From NCBI GenBank assembly GCA_035529695.1, contig DATKWD010000016.1:1-64000 (forward strand): a stretch of 64,000 bases of DNA, written 5' to 3'. The notes below the pieces were generated by a model. The model was not told the DNA's origin, made no database searches, and saw only the letters and a program-made list of their open reading frames with translations. Every line of letters begins with the position of its first letter. The first letter of the stretch is position 1. The position numbers and the translations under genes are program-made. Below, one piece after another: positions 25,638 to 33,298 of this stretch. The stretch is from DATKWD01 sp035529695 (lineage in GTDB: Bacteria > Actinomycetota > Acidimicrobiia > Acidimicrobiales > Salinilacustritrichaceae).

Positions 25638-26714
25638 TCAGACGTTGAAGCGGATCTCGAGGACGTCGCCGTCGGCCACTTCGTAGTCCTTGCCCTCGAT
25701 CCGGAGCTTGCCGACGTCACGAGCCTTCGACCACGAACCGACCTCGAGCAACTCGTCCCAGTGGATCACCTCGGCTCGGATGAACCCGCGCTCGAAGTCA
25801 CCGTGGATGACTCCGGCGCACCGGGGAGCCTTGCTCCCGGCCTTGAACGTCCACGCCCGCGACTCCTTCTCGCCGGTCGTGAAGAACGTGCGAAGCCCGA
25901 GCAGGTGATAGGCGGCCCGGATGAACCTCGGCAACGCGCCCTCGCCCAGACCGAGTCCCTCGAGCATCTCGGCCCGATCTTCCTCGTCGAGCCCCGCGGC
26001 TTCGGCTTCGAGCTGGATGCAGGCGCCGATGACCTCGGCCCGATCGTCGAGTTCGGCCTGCACCGGTGCGATCAGCTCGTCGATCCGGTCGAGCTGATCC
26101 TCGGCCACGTTGACGATGGCCATGACCGGCTTGTTGGTGAGCAGGAAGTACGGATGGAGCACGGTTCGCTGCTCGTCGGTGAGGGTGCCGCGATAGATCG
26201 GCTTGCCGGTCTCCAACACGGCGACGGCGGCTTCGAGGGCTGCGACCTCGGGACCGAGCGACTTGTCGCCCTTCATGGCTTTGCGCTTCTTGTCGATCTG
26301 CTTCTCGACCGCTTCGAGATCGGCGAAGGTGAGCTCGAGTTCGAGGATGCGCAGGTGCTCGAGCGGGTCGGTTGGCCCCGGCACATCAGGGTCCTCGAAC
26401 GCCCGCAGCACGAACACGATGGCATCGGCTTCGCGGATGCCACCGAGGAACTTGTTGCCGAGACCCTCGCCCTGGCTGGCCCCCTCGACCAACCCGCCGA
26501 TGTCCATGAACTGCACTGCGGCGTTCACGACGTTCTTGCTGTTGCTCATCGCTGCGAGCTGGTCGAGGCGGTCGTCGAACACCTTGGCGACGCCGATGTT
26601 CGGATCGGTGGTGGCGAACGCGTACGGCGCAGCCAGCGCACCTCCGCCCGCCAGCGCGTTGTAGAGGGACGACTTCCCGGCATTGGGGAGGCCCACGAAC
26701 CCGAATCGTTCCAT
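25638..26714 (-). CDS. ychF: Redox-regulated ATPase/GTPase YchF (Obg family)
   Basis: A 358-aa OBG-type P-loop protein. The P-loop GLPNAGKSS is at residues 8-16, with GFVGLPN typical of YchF, and DIGGLVEGASQGEGLGNKFL is the G3/switch II region. The helical insert is Lys-rich (AVEKQIDKKRKAMKGD), and the C-terminal TGS domain carries TFFTTGEKESRAWTF...FERGFIRAEV. YchF prefers ATP and associates with ribosomes. The ATG is 20 bp from the start of the divergent PHP gene, leaving almost no untranslated leader. Confidence 0.95.
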   Translation of the reverse strand: MERFGFVGLPNAGKSSLYNALAGGGALAAPYAFATTDPNIGVAKVFDDRLDQLAAMSNSKNVVNAAVQFMDIGGLVEGASQGEGLGNKFLGGIREADAIVFVLRAFEDPDVPGPTDPLEHLRILELELTFADLEAVEKQIDKKRKAMKGDKSLGPEVAALEAAVAVLETGKPIYRGTLTDEQRTVLHPYFLLTNKPVMAIVNVAEDQLDRIDELIAPVQAELDDRAEVIGACIQLEAEAAGLDEEDRAEMLEGLGLGEGALPRFIRAAYHLLGLRTFFTTGEKESRAWTFKAGSKAPRCAGVIHGDFERGFIRAEVIHWDELLEVGSWSKARDVGKLRIEGKDYEVADGDVLEIRFNV

Positions 26715-26734
26715 CGGCGGGCAGACTAGGTGCC

Positions 26735-27787
26735 ATGGATCCGCGCGAGGCACTCGACCGCGTCGTCTACTGCCTCGATCGAACGCTGGCCCCCTCACCC
26801 AAGGTGCGGGCGTTCCAGAACGCCAGGTCGCTGATCGACGATCTCGGGATCGAGGAGTTCGAGCAACGTCACGCCGCAGGCGAGCTGCAGGATCTGCCGG
26901 GCATCGGCAAGAGCACCGGAGCGGTCATCGGCCAGGCCCTCGACGGCGAGGTGCCGGAATACCTGACGAACCTCGAGGCCGAGACGGCCCTCGTGCCCGA
27001 GCTCGACGACAGCCACGACCTGCGCTCGAAGCTCAGGGGCGACTGTCACCTGCACTCCACCTGGTCCGACGGCGGGGCCGAGATCGAGGTCATGGCCCGA
27101 ACTGCCATCGCCCTCGGGCACGACTACATGGTGATGACCGACCACTCGCCGCGGCTGACCATCGCCCACGGGCTCTCGGCCGATCGGCTCCGCCGGCAAC
27201 TCGACGTCATCGATGCACTCAACGCCGAACTCGCGCCCTTCCGCATCCTCACCGGAATCGAGGTCGACATCCTCACCGACGGCTCGCTCGACCAGGAGGA
27301 AGAGCTGTTGGCGCGCCTCGACGTGGTCGTGGCCTCGGTCCACTCGAAGCTGAAGATGGACGCCAAGGACATGACTCGCCGCATGGTCATGGCCGTCGCC
27401 AGCCCGTACGTCGACATCCTCGGCCACGTCACCGGCCGCAAGGTGCCGGGGGATGAGCGTCAGGTCGGCAAGTCGGACTTCCCGGGTCGGATCGGATCGA
27501 GCTTCGACGCCGAAATCGTCTTCGCAGCGTGCAAGAAGTTCGACACCGCGGTCGAGATCAACAGCCGGCCCGAGCGACAGGACCCACCCGACGAGTTGCT
27601 TCGGCTCGCGCTCGAGTGGGACTGCAAGATCGCCATCGACACCGACGCCCACGCGCCCGGCCAGCTCGAGTTCCAGATCTTCGGCTGCGACAAGGCGGTA
27701 CGCCACGACGTGCCGGTCGGCGACATCGTCAACACCTGGGACGCGGACGACCTGCTCGAGTGGGCCGGAAGCCACCGCACGAGCTGA
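26735..27787 (+). CDS. PHP-domain phosphoesterase with helix-hairpin-helix N-terminus (PolX-tail-like)
   Basis: A 350-aa protein. Residues ~5-75 form a helical region with a helix-hairpin-helix (LQDLPGIGKSTGAVIGQAL). Residues ~100-345 are a PHP domain: metal ligands include H105-L-H107, D136-H137 (MTDHSPR), E174 (GIEVDI), H203 (SVHS) and the DTDAHA motif at the end. This is the layout of bacterial PolX with the nucleotidyltransferase domain removed. Related stand-alone proteins are annotated as histidinol-phosphatase-like or tRNA/DNA phosphoesterases. DNA end processing is plausible but unproven. Confidence 0.82.
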   Translation: MDPREALDRVVYCLDRTLAPSPKVRAFQNARSLIDDLGIEEFEQRHAAGELQDLPGIGKSTGAVIGQALDGEVPEYLTNLEAETALVPELDDSHDLRSKLRGDCHLHSTWSDGGAEIEVMARTAIALGHDYMVMTDHSPRLTIAHGLSADRLRRQLDVIDALNAELAPFRILTGIEVDILTDGSLDQEEELLARLDVVVASVHSKLKMDAKDMTRRMVMAVASPYVDILGHVTGRKVPGDERQVGKSDFPGRIGSSFDAEIVFAACKKFDTAVEINSRPERQDPPDELLRLALEWDCKIAIDTDAHAPGQLEFQIFGCDKAVRHDVPVGDIVNTWDADDLLEWAGSHRTS

Positions 27788-27896
27788 TCCGGAGGACGTC
27801 GAAGCATCCGGTCCTGCCAGGTCGTTCCTCCTCGAGGACGTCGGCGACCCCTGGTGGGACTGCCCGAGCCCGTTGCGGTGCACGGTGGGGACGTCT

Positions 27897-28520
27897 TCAG
27901 CTTGACCGAGTCGTCGCAAACGTTGATTCGGTCAACGTCGGCACCGCTGACCCCGGCACGATGCGTACGGCTGGGTTCACACGAGGGTTGCACCTGGCCT
28001 CGTTCCACGCATCGTGCGGGTCGTCGCCACGGGTGGTGGTGGGCTCGAGGTCGGGGGTGGTGGGCGCGTCGCGTGTCGGAGCGACAACGGGTCGAGAGTC
28101 GATGAGGGCGAGGGCGCGACGAACCATCTCCTTGTCGTCGGGGTCGCCCGTCGTGCGGCCGCATTGCTGCATGCGGGCTCGGACGGCGCGGAGGCGATTG
28201 CGCATCCGGTACCTGGCTGATCGGCTGAGCCGGCCGAGGGCGTAGCAGCCGCGTTCGAGGCGGCGGAGGTGGCCCTTGCGGACCTCCCAGCGCAAGGCAT
28301 CGCTGATGGTCTTGCTGGCCCGACCGGCATGGCCATACGACGACACGTCGATGCCGTCGACCAGTTCGGCAACGGTGACGGCCCGGCCCGAGTCGGCGAT
28401 CGTGAGCACGAGCCAGGCCCGCAGGTTGATGCCGCGAAGCTCGCCAGCGGGATCCCACCAACGCGACGCATCGCGAGGTCGCACCTCATCGAGTCCCGTC
28501 CCACCTTTCGCAACACCCAT
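27897..28520 (-). CDS. Putative small DNA-binding protein, paralogue 1 (207 aa)
   Basis: Residues ~19-105 align with the gene at 30813: SRWWDP near the N-terminus, GINLR, a helical AELV segment and an identical 12-residue block SKTISDALRWEV (69-80), followed by an Arg-rich stretch (RRLERGCYALGRLSRSARYRMRNRLRAV). The helix-turn-helix/winged-helix reading (KTISDALRWEV as recognition helix) is by eye. The C-terminal ~100 residues are Pro/Thr/Arg-rich and not shared. The start is ATG MGVAKGGTGLD. A shared upstream element lies 31-60 nt before it. No named family recognised. Confidence 0.65.
   Translation of the reverse strand: MGVAKGGTGLDEVRPRDASRWWDPAGELRGINLRAWLVLTIADSGRAVTVAELVDGIDVSSYGHAGRASKTISDALRWEVRKGHLRRLERGCYALGRLSRSARYRMRNRLRAVRARMQQCGRTTGDPDDKEMVRRALALIDSRPVVAPTRDAPTTPDLEPTTTRGDDPHDAWNEARCNPRVNPAVRIVPGSAVPTLTESTFATTRSS
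27920..27938. repeat. 19-bp perfect inverted repeat at the 3' end of paralogue 1
   Basis: acgttga-ttcgg-tcaacgt has perfect 7-bp arms and a 5-nt spacer. It lies in the last codons of the gene at 27897-28520. It could be an operator, a weak terminator stem, or chance; no T run follows on the minus strand. Confidence 0.5.
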
Positions 28521-28550
28521 CGCCGGAACCTCTCTCCGCCAACGTCAATT

Positions 28551-28580
28551 CCCCACCATTGTCGCAGCGGGGTGAGACAG
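28551..28580 (-). promoter_or_regulatory. Shared upstream element, copy C
   Basis: On the minus strand this reads ctgtctcaccccgctgcgac followed by aatggtgggg. It matches copy B (29471-29500) base for base except for a few positions, including the distal GACAATGG. It lies 31-60 nt upstream of paralogue 1, a spacing close to copy B and its gene (27-56 nt). Confidence 0.6.
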
Positions 28581-28661
28581 TTCTGGGCGGCGATGCCGTG
28601 TTGGCGGACATCCCCGATCGAGCCTCGGTGGGCACCTGGCGACTGAGTGCGGCCAACCGCG

Positions 28662-29303
28662 TCATCGGGTGAACGTGAGGTGGGTGACGCCGCTGGGCGT
28701 CGAGACGACCTCCACGTCGTACTGCTGCTCCAACGCCTCCAGGCCGTCCCACAGCCGAACACCGCGACCGAGCACGATCGGAACCAGCACGATGTGCAGG
28801 TGGTCGACGAGACCAGCGGCGAGGAACGCTCGCACCACGGTCGGACCCCCGCCGATGCGGACGTCCCGACCTGCGGCTGCGTCCCGCGCCACCTCGAGTA
28901 CGTCGGCCGGCGCCGCGTCGAGGAAGTGGAACGTCGTCCCACCCTCCATCTCCAACGACGGCCGCGGACGATGGGTCAGGACGAACGTCGGCGTGTGGAA
29001 CGGAGGGGTGTCGCCCCACCACCCCCGCCACTCCTGGTCGTCCTTCCAGCCGGGCGGGCCGAACTTGCCCGCGCCCATGATCTCCGCACCGATCCCCGGT
29101 CCGTGCCGGTCGGCCATTGCGTGATCGACGCCCTCGCTGCCGCCTGCCTCGCCGAGGACTTCGCGGTGGCCGAACCGGGTGGCGAACATCCACTCGTGGA
29201 GCCGATGCCCGGCGTGACCGAACGGCGTGTCGAGCGCCTGACCCTCGCCGGTGGCGAACCCGTCGAGCGAGATCGAGAAGTTGTGGATGCGAACACGCGA
29301 CAT
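28662..29303 (-). CDS. RibD C-terminal/dihydrofolate-reductase-like protein
   Basis: A 213-aa protein of the bacterial deaminase-reductase (RibD_C) superfamily. Recognisable parts are VRIHNFSISLDGFATG at the start, AEIMGAGKFGPPGW, TFVLTHRPRP, DVRIGGGPTVVRAFLAAGLVDHLHIVLVPIVLGRGVRLWDGL and a final VSTPSGVTHLTFTR. These stand-alone proteins are usually NADPH-dependent reductases of unknown substrate, and not the housekeeping DHFR. A ribosome site (AAGGAG on the minus strand) sits 6-11 nt before the ATG. It stands between the two paralogous small-protein genes. Confidence 0.85.
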   Translation of the reverse strand: MSRVRIHNFSISLDGFATGEGQALDTPFGHAGHRLHEWMFATRFGHREVLGEAGGSEGVDHAMADRHGPGIGAEIMGAGKFGPPGWKDDQEWRGWWGDTPPFHTPTFVLTHRPRPSLEMEGGTTFHFLDAAPADVLEVARDAAAGRDVRIGGGPTVVRAFLAAGLVDHLHIVLVPIVLGRGVRLWDGLEALEQQYDVEVVSTPSGVTHLTFTR

Positions 29304-29470
29304 GGCGGCTCCTTCGAGGCGACCCCGAGACGGGGTGCGAGCGACTGCATCGTCTCAGACCGAGTTCGACCGTGCGCCCGGAAGGCTCGGCCCATGCGGC
29401 GATCGCACACCATGCGGTCCCGCACGAACCGAGTCTCGGCCACCGCTGACACGTGGCGGACCTCCGATAG

Positions 29471-29500
29471 CTGTCACACCCCACTGAGACAATGGGGTGG
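29471..29500 (+). promoter_or_regulatory. Shared upstream element, copy B
   Basis: ctgtcacaccccactgagac followed by aatggggtgg. Within it cacccca (29477-29483) and tggggtg (29493-29499) form a perfect inverted repeat. The element ends 27 nt before the ATG of the DUF222-HNH gene. Its near copy C lies upstream of the small-protein paralogue on the other strand. Confidence 0.6.
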
Positions 29501-29526
29501 TTCGTTCTCGTCGAGGAGGTCTGCTC

Positions 29527-30816
29527 ATGCCTGTTTGGTCGCCGTCGGAGGCACGGCCCGGCGTGGTCGAGCCCGAGCCGGGTCAGTTGTCCGATGCGAT
29601 CGGCTCCGAACTCGCGGTCGACGACGCCGAGCTCTCGGCGGCCCAGCTCGGTGCTCGCAGCCTGCGGCTCCGATGTCAGGTCGACGGGCTGCTCGTCGCC
29701 ATCGCCCGGACCGACGCCGAGTTCGAGAAGCGGCGAGCGTTCCGCGACCTCGACCCCACATGCACCAAGGCGTCGCAGTGGCTCGCGAAGCAGACCCGGG
29801 TTCCGGTCGACCAGGCCCGGGCGGCCTACCGGCGGGCACGTCGCCTGGCGCTGCTCCCCGCGCTGCAGGCTGCCGTGATCGGGGGCCTGATCTCGTTCTG
29901 GCACGCGACGGCGATGACCAAGGTCGCCTCGTCGCCCGCCCGGATCCGCCGACTGAGGGCCGATGTCGACGTGCTGGTGGTTGCCGCCCGGGAGTTGTCG
30001 GCCGACCGGTTCGACACCCGCCTGCGGATGTGGATCGAAGAGCACTTCGCGGCCGAAGCCGAGTCCGAGGCCCAGGCGGCCGAGGACTCCCGAGCCGCGT
30101 CCGTGGGCCGCAACGCATCGTCGCAACCCACCCTGTCGGCACGGCTGCATCCCGTCGACGGCACGGCGGTGCTGACCCAGCTGAGCCGCATCGAGCACGA
30201 GCTGTTCGAGGCCGAGTGGACGGTGGCCAAGGCGGTCCACGGCGACCAGACCAGATTCGAGCACCTCCCCCGCACCGCCGAGCAGCGACGGGCCGATGCC
30301 CTCGTCGAGATGGCCAGGCGGGCCGACGCAGCGACGCCGGGCGCGCCGACGAGACGACCGCTGGTGACGCTGCTCGTGGGCTTCGACGCCGTCCGCTCAC
30401 GCGTCGCCGAGATCGAAGACGGCACCCACCTGACCACCAACCAGGCGCTGCGGGCGATGACCGTCTCCGATCTCGAACGCGCCGCGCTCGGTCAGGACGA
30501 CCGGATCGCGGTCAGCCACAAGGCCCGGTTGTTCCGCGGAGCGGAGCGACGGGCGGTGGAGATCCGCGATCAGACCTGCACCGAGGATGGCTGCGACGCC
30601 CGACCCGATGAGTGCGACGTCGACCACGTCGTCCGCTACGAGGACGACGGGCCGACCGAGCAGGGCAACGGCCGGCTGAGGTGCTGCGAACATCACGAGG
30701 GCCGACGGCGCGCACCGGAGATCCGCCCGCTGCCGTGGGACCACGTCGAGGACGACTGGGACACGCTCGAGTCCGAGCGTGCGGCCGTCGACGAGACCTG
30801 GCGGCGATCGGCATGA
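29527..30816 (+). CDS. DUF222 / HNH endonuclease-domain protein (13E12 repeat family)
   Basis: A 429-aa protein. The N-terminal ~300 residues are DUF222-like: ARSLRLRCQVDGLLVAIARTDAEFEKRRAFRDL, then TRVPVDQARAAYRRARRL. The C-terminal HNH domain has CTEDGCDARPDECDVDHVVRYEDDGPTEQGNGRLRCCEHHE, with the paired cysteines and DVDH. These proteins are multicopy in many actinobacteria; whether they cut DNA, and their purpose, is unknown. A strong GAGGAGG ribosome site precedes the ATG (MPVWSPSEARPG). Its TGA overlaps the ATG of the next gene (ATGA), coupling it to the small putative DNA-binding protein. Confidence 0.9.
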   Translation: MPVWSPSEARPGVVEPEPGQLSDAIGSELAVDDAELSAAQLGARSLRLRCQVDGLLVAIARTDAEFEKRRAFRDLDPTCTKASQWLAKQTRVPVDQARAAYRRARRLALLPALQAAVIGGLISFWHATAMTKVASSPARIRRLRADVDVLVVAARELSADRFDTRLRMWIEEHFAAEAESEAQAAEDSRAASVGRNASSQPTLSARLHPVDGTAVLTQLSRIEHELFEAEWTVAKAVHGDQTRFEHLPRTAEQRRADALVEMARRADAATPGAPTRRPLVTLLVGFDAVRSRVAEIEDGTHLTTNQALRAMTVSDLERAALGQDDRIAVSHKARLFRGAERRAVEIRDQTCTEDGCDARPDECDVDHVVRYEDDGPTEQGNGRLRCCEHHEGRRRAPEIRPLPWDHVEDDWDTLESERAAVDETWRRSA

Positions 30817-31301
30817 CGCCGACGCGCCCAGCCGGGTCGCGCTGGTGGGATCCGCCGGGCCTGCTCGTCGGCATCAACCTCCGCAGCTGGGCCGTCCTGC
30901 AACTCGCCGACGATGGTGGCGTCCTCGACATGGCCGAACTGGTCGAACGAGTCGAACGTGCGGGATTCACCGTCGAGGGCCGTCCGAGCAAGACGATCAG
31001 CGACGCGTTGCGCTGGGAGGTCGCCCGGGGGCGGGTGCTCCGGCTCGCCCGGGGCCGCTACGCCTGCGGGCGCCTGGCCAAGGTGACCAAGCACCGGATG
31101 CAGCGGCGACTCGAAGCCGTCCTCTCACGAGCGGGCGTCGGCCGTCATGCGGAAGGTCGGCGTCACCTCGCGGAGCCCAAGGAGGCGGTGCGGGTGGCCG
31201 AGGAGTCCTTCGCTTCGGTGCACGTTGTCGCTCTGATGCGGAACCAGACCACTCCCCCGCCCTTCCTGGCCGCAGCTCGGCCGTCCTTCGCGCCGCCGTG
31301 A
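30813..31301 (+). CDS. Putative small DNA-binding protein, paralogue 2 (162 aa)
   Basis: About half identical by eye to residues 19-105 of the gene at 27897. Shared features are SRWWDP, GINLR, WAVL.LAD, AELV and the exact block SKTISDALRWEV (59-70), then RLARGRYACGRLAKVTKHRMQRRLEAV. The basic C-terminal half fits nucleic-acid binding. It starts with ATG inside the stop of the DUF222-HNH gene, so it is translationally coupled to it. The C-terminal ~50 residues differ from paralogue 1. Function unknown; an autoregulator or partner of the HNH protein is one idea. Confidence 0.65.
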   Translation: MTPTRPAGSRWWDPPGLLVGINLRSWAVLQLADDGGVLDMAELVERVERAGFTVEGRPSKTISDALRWEVARGRVLRLARGRYACGRLAKVTKHRMQRRLEAVLSRAGVGRHAEGRRHLAEPKEAVRVAEESFASVHVVALMRNQTTPPPFLAAARPSFAPP

Positions 31302-31399
31302 GCCCTGGCGCCGTGACGGAGATCGCCGTCTCTCCCGATCCCGAGCGCAGGGTCGCCACGAAGCGTGATCGACGCGGGCCAACGAGGCCACGCTGTGGA

Positions 31400-31546
31400 G
31401 AACCGGCCCAGACTCGCAAACACGGTGACGGCGACCCCACGCAGCGCGGAACCGGCCCAGGTTCGACACCTTGGTGACGACGACCGCACGCAGCGTGGAA
31501 CCCGCCCAGATTCGACACCTTGGTGACGGCCACCGCACGCTCGGTA
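31400..31546 (+). repeat. Three tandem 49-bp repeats
   Basis: Units start at 31400, 31449 and 31498, each beginning gaaccggcccag or gaacccgcccag. Units 2 and 3 share nearly all of their first 43 bases; unit 1 is more diverged. Each has short palindromes: caccttggtg in units 2 and 3, and cacgcagcgtg (perfect in unit 2). A degenerate fourth copy may precede 31400. They fill most of the 264-bp gap between two convergent genes. There are no spacers, so this is not a CRISPR. Confidence 0.85.
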
Positions 31547-31565
31547 GCGAGGCGGCGCTGCTCGG

Positions 31566-33221
31566 TCAGGCGATGACGAGCTCGTGGGCCGCGCGCGACG
31601 CGGCGAGGTAGATCTCCTCGGGCGACATCTCCGCCGTCTCGACCACCACCCCGTCGTACTCGACGCCCTTGTGATCCCAGACCTCGCCGGGTCCGATGGC
31701 GATCACGTTCGGCCAGCGCTCCCCCAGCTCGTCGAGGGCTGTTCGGGCGTCGGCGACCCGGCGCACTGGCACGCCGGTCGGGCGGATGCCGTCGAGGTGC
31801 ACCGCCGGGATGTCGTTCGCCTCGGCGTGAGCATTCAACCAGTCGGCGATCTCGGCCGACATCCGGTAGGCGGTGTCCATCACGGCCATCTCGGCGCCGG
31901 CGAGCCGGGCCGCCCGTTCGAGCCCGATGCCGTGCTCGGCCGAGCGCTGCGCATCGTCGCCGACCATGGTCACGCCATCGGCCCGACGAAGCACCGAGCG
32001 CAGTGCGAGCAGCGAAAGGTCCTGTGCCTCGTCGACGATCACGTGCGAGTACTTGGCGGGCACCCCCTCGAACCGGGCCCGGATCTCGTCGTGCAGCGCA
32101 CCCGCCGGCTCGGGTTCCTCGGCGAGCCACCGATCGACGAGATCAGGCGGTGCGCCGAGGTCGTCGAGCACCGATCGGCGCCGCAACCGTTGCCACACCT
32201 GGCGCACGGTCGCTGCCGGGAAGACCTTGCTGGTCGCCTTCGACGCCTCGGCCCGACTGACCTCGCAGCGCCGAGCGACCGCGCCGACGAACAGGTTCCG
32301 GCGATCCCGCCATGGAAGCGGTGACGTCGCGAAACGCTCTACCAGGTCGCTCACCTCGTCGACCTTCAGCCTCGTCAGCCCGACCTGGATCGGCGCGGGT
32401 TCGGGGAGCGACGACTCGAGCCGATCGAGCACGTCGACCCACCGCTCGTCGTGACCCGCCGGCGTCGTCTCGCCCATCAGCCGATCGAACGTGACCTGGA
32501 GGATGCGCGTCTCGCCCAGTGTCGGCAGCACCGTCGCCACGAACCGTAGGAACCGGTCGCTCGGTCCGAGCACGAGGATGCGCTCGGCCGTGACGCGGGT
32601 GTCGTGATAGACGAGCCAGGCCGCCCGGTGCAGTCCGACGACCGTCTTGCCGGTGCCCGGTCCACCCCGCACCACCAGACGATCGCGGGGCGGGAGGCGG
32701 ACGAGCCGGTCCTGTTCGGACTGGAGGGTGGCGACCGCCGCCTTCATCGTCTCGCCACGGCTACGCGACAACTCGGCCATGAGCGGCGACGAGCCCGACA
32801 CCTCTCCACTCGCGAAGTCCTCGACCATCAGGTCGTCGATGCAGCCCACGTAGCTCACGCGGCGCTGGAGTCCGTGCGGATCGTCGAAGTTCGCTTGATA
32901 GAAGGCCGCGGCGAACGGGGTGCGCCAGTCGACGACGAGTTGATCACCGGCGCCGTCGTCGATGCCGTACAGCCCGATCCGCCAAGCGTGGTCGTCGTCG
33001 ATGCGTCCGAAGGTCACCAGTTCCTGGCGCATCTTCTCGATCGCGCCCCGCACGACGGCGTCGATGTACTCGTCGGCGACGGCGTCGGCTCCGCCGAGTT
33101 CGGGAAGCGCGGCGATCCCCGAGAGCTTGTCGATCTTCGCCCGGACGGCCTCGCGGGCATGCAGGAGCGAAGCCCGCTCACCCTCGAGGCTCAGCCCGGA
33201 CACGTCGTGCGCGCCGGCCAT
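31566..33221 (-). CDS. Compact HelD/UvrD-like superfamily 1 ATPase
   Basis: A 551-aa protein. The N-terminus is helical (LEGERASLLHAREAVRAKIDKL), then comes the HelD-type segment WRIGLYGIDDGAGDQLVVDWRTPFAAAFYQANFDDPHGLQRRVSYVG. Walker A is GGPGTGKTVVGLHRAAWL and Walker B is VIVDEAQDLSLLALR. The late motifs are DTAYRMSAEIADWLN and VWDHKGVEYDGVVV with AASRAAHELVI. HelD proteins strip or recycle stalled RNA polymerase; HelR-type members give rifamycin tolerance. Most are about 680-770 aa, so this one is short, mainly in the long N-terminal coiled coil and an internal insert. It starts at ATG MAGAHDVSG. Confidence 0.85.
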   Translation of the reverse strand: MAGAHDVSGLSLEGERASLLHAREAVRAKIDKLSGIAALPELGGADAVADEYIDAVVRGAIEKMRQELVTFGRIDDDHAWRIGLYGIDDGAGDQLVVDWRTPFAAAFYQANFDDPHGLQRRVSYVGCIDDLMVEDFASGEVSGSSPLMAELSRSRGETMKAAVATLQSEQDRLVRLPPRDRLVVRGGPGTGKTVVGLHRAAWLVYHDTRVTAERILVLGPSDRFLRFVATVLPTLGETRILQVTFDRLMGETTPAGHDERWVDVLDRLESSLPEPAPIQVGLTRLKVDEVSDLVERFATSPLPWRDRRNLFVGAVARRCEVSRAEASKATSKVFPAATVRQVWQRLRRRSVLDDLGAPPDLVDRWLAEEPEPAGALHDEIRARFEGVPAKYSHVIVDEAQDLSLLALRSVLRRADGVTMVGDDAQRSAEHGIGLERAARLAGAEMAVMDTAYRMSAEIADWLNAHAEANDIPAVHLDGIRPTGVPVRRVADARTALDELGERWPNVIAIGPGEVWDHKGVEYDGVVVETAEMSPEEIYLAASRAAHELVIA

Positions 33222-33298
33222 AGGGCGCACGACCCTAGGCCAGCCGAAACCCAACGCGCTTGCCCGACGACAGGATCGACCGATAGGCAAGCCATCGC

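Noticed and set aside
28647..30611. Plus-strand open frame of ~654 codons across the reductase and HNH genes
   Set aside because: No recognisable domains and Arg-rich composition; it is a shadow of the reductase (minus) and HNH (other frame) genes.
29527..30816. HNH gene as an intein or homing endonuclease
   Set aside because: The DUF222-plus-HNH architecture is the 13E12 type; there is no host-protein extein sequence and no interrupted gene.
31400..31546. CRISPR-like array
   Set aside because: The three units abut directly with no unique spacers, and no cas genes are near.
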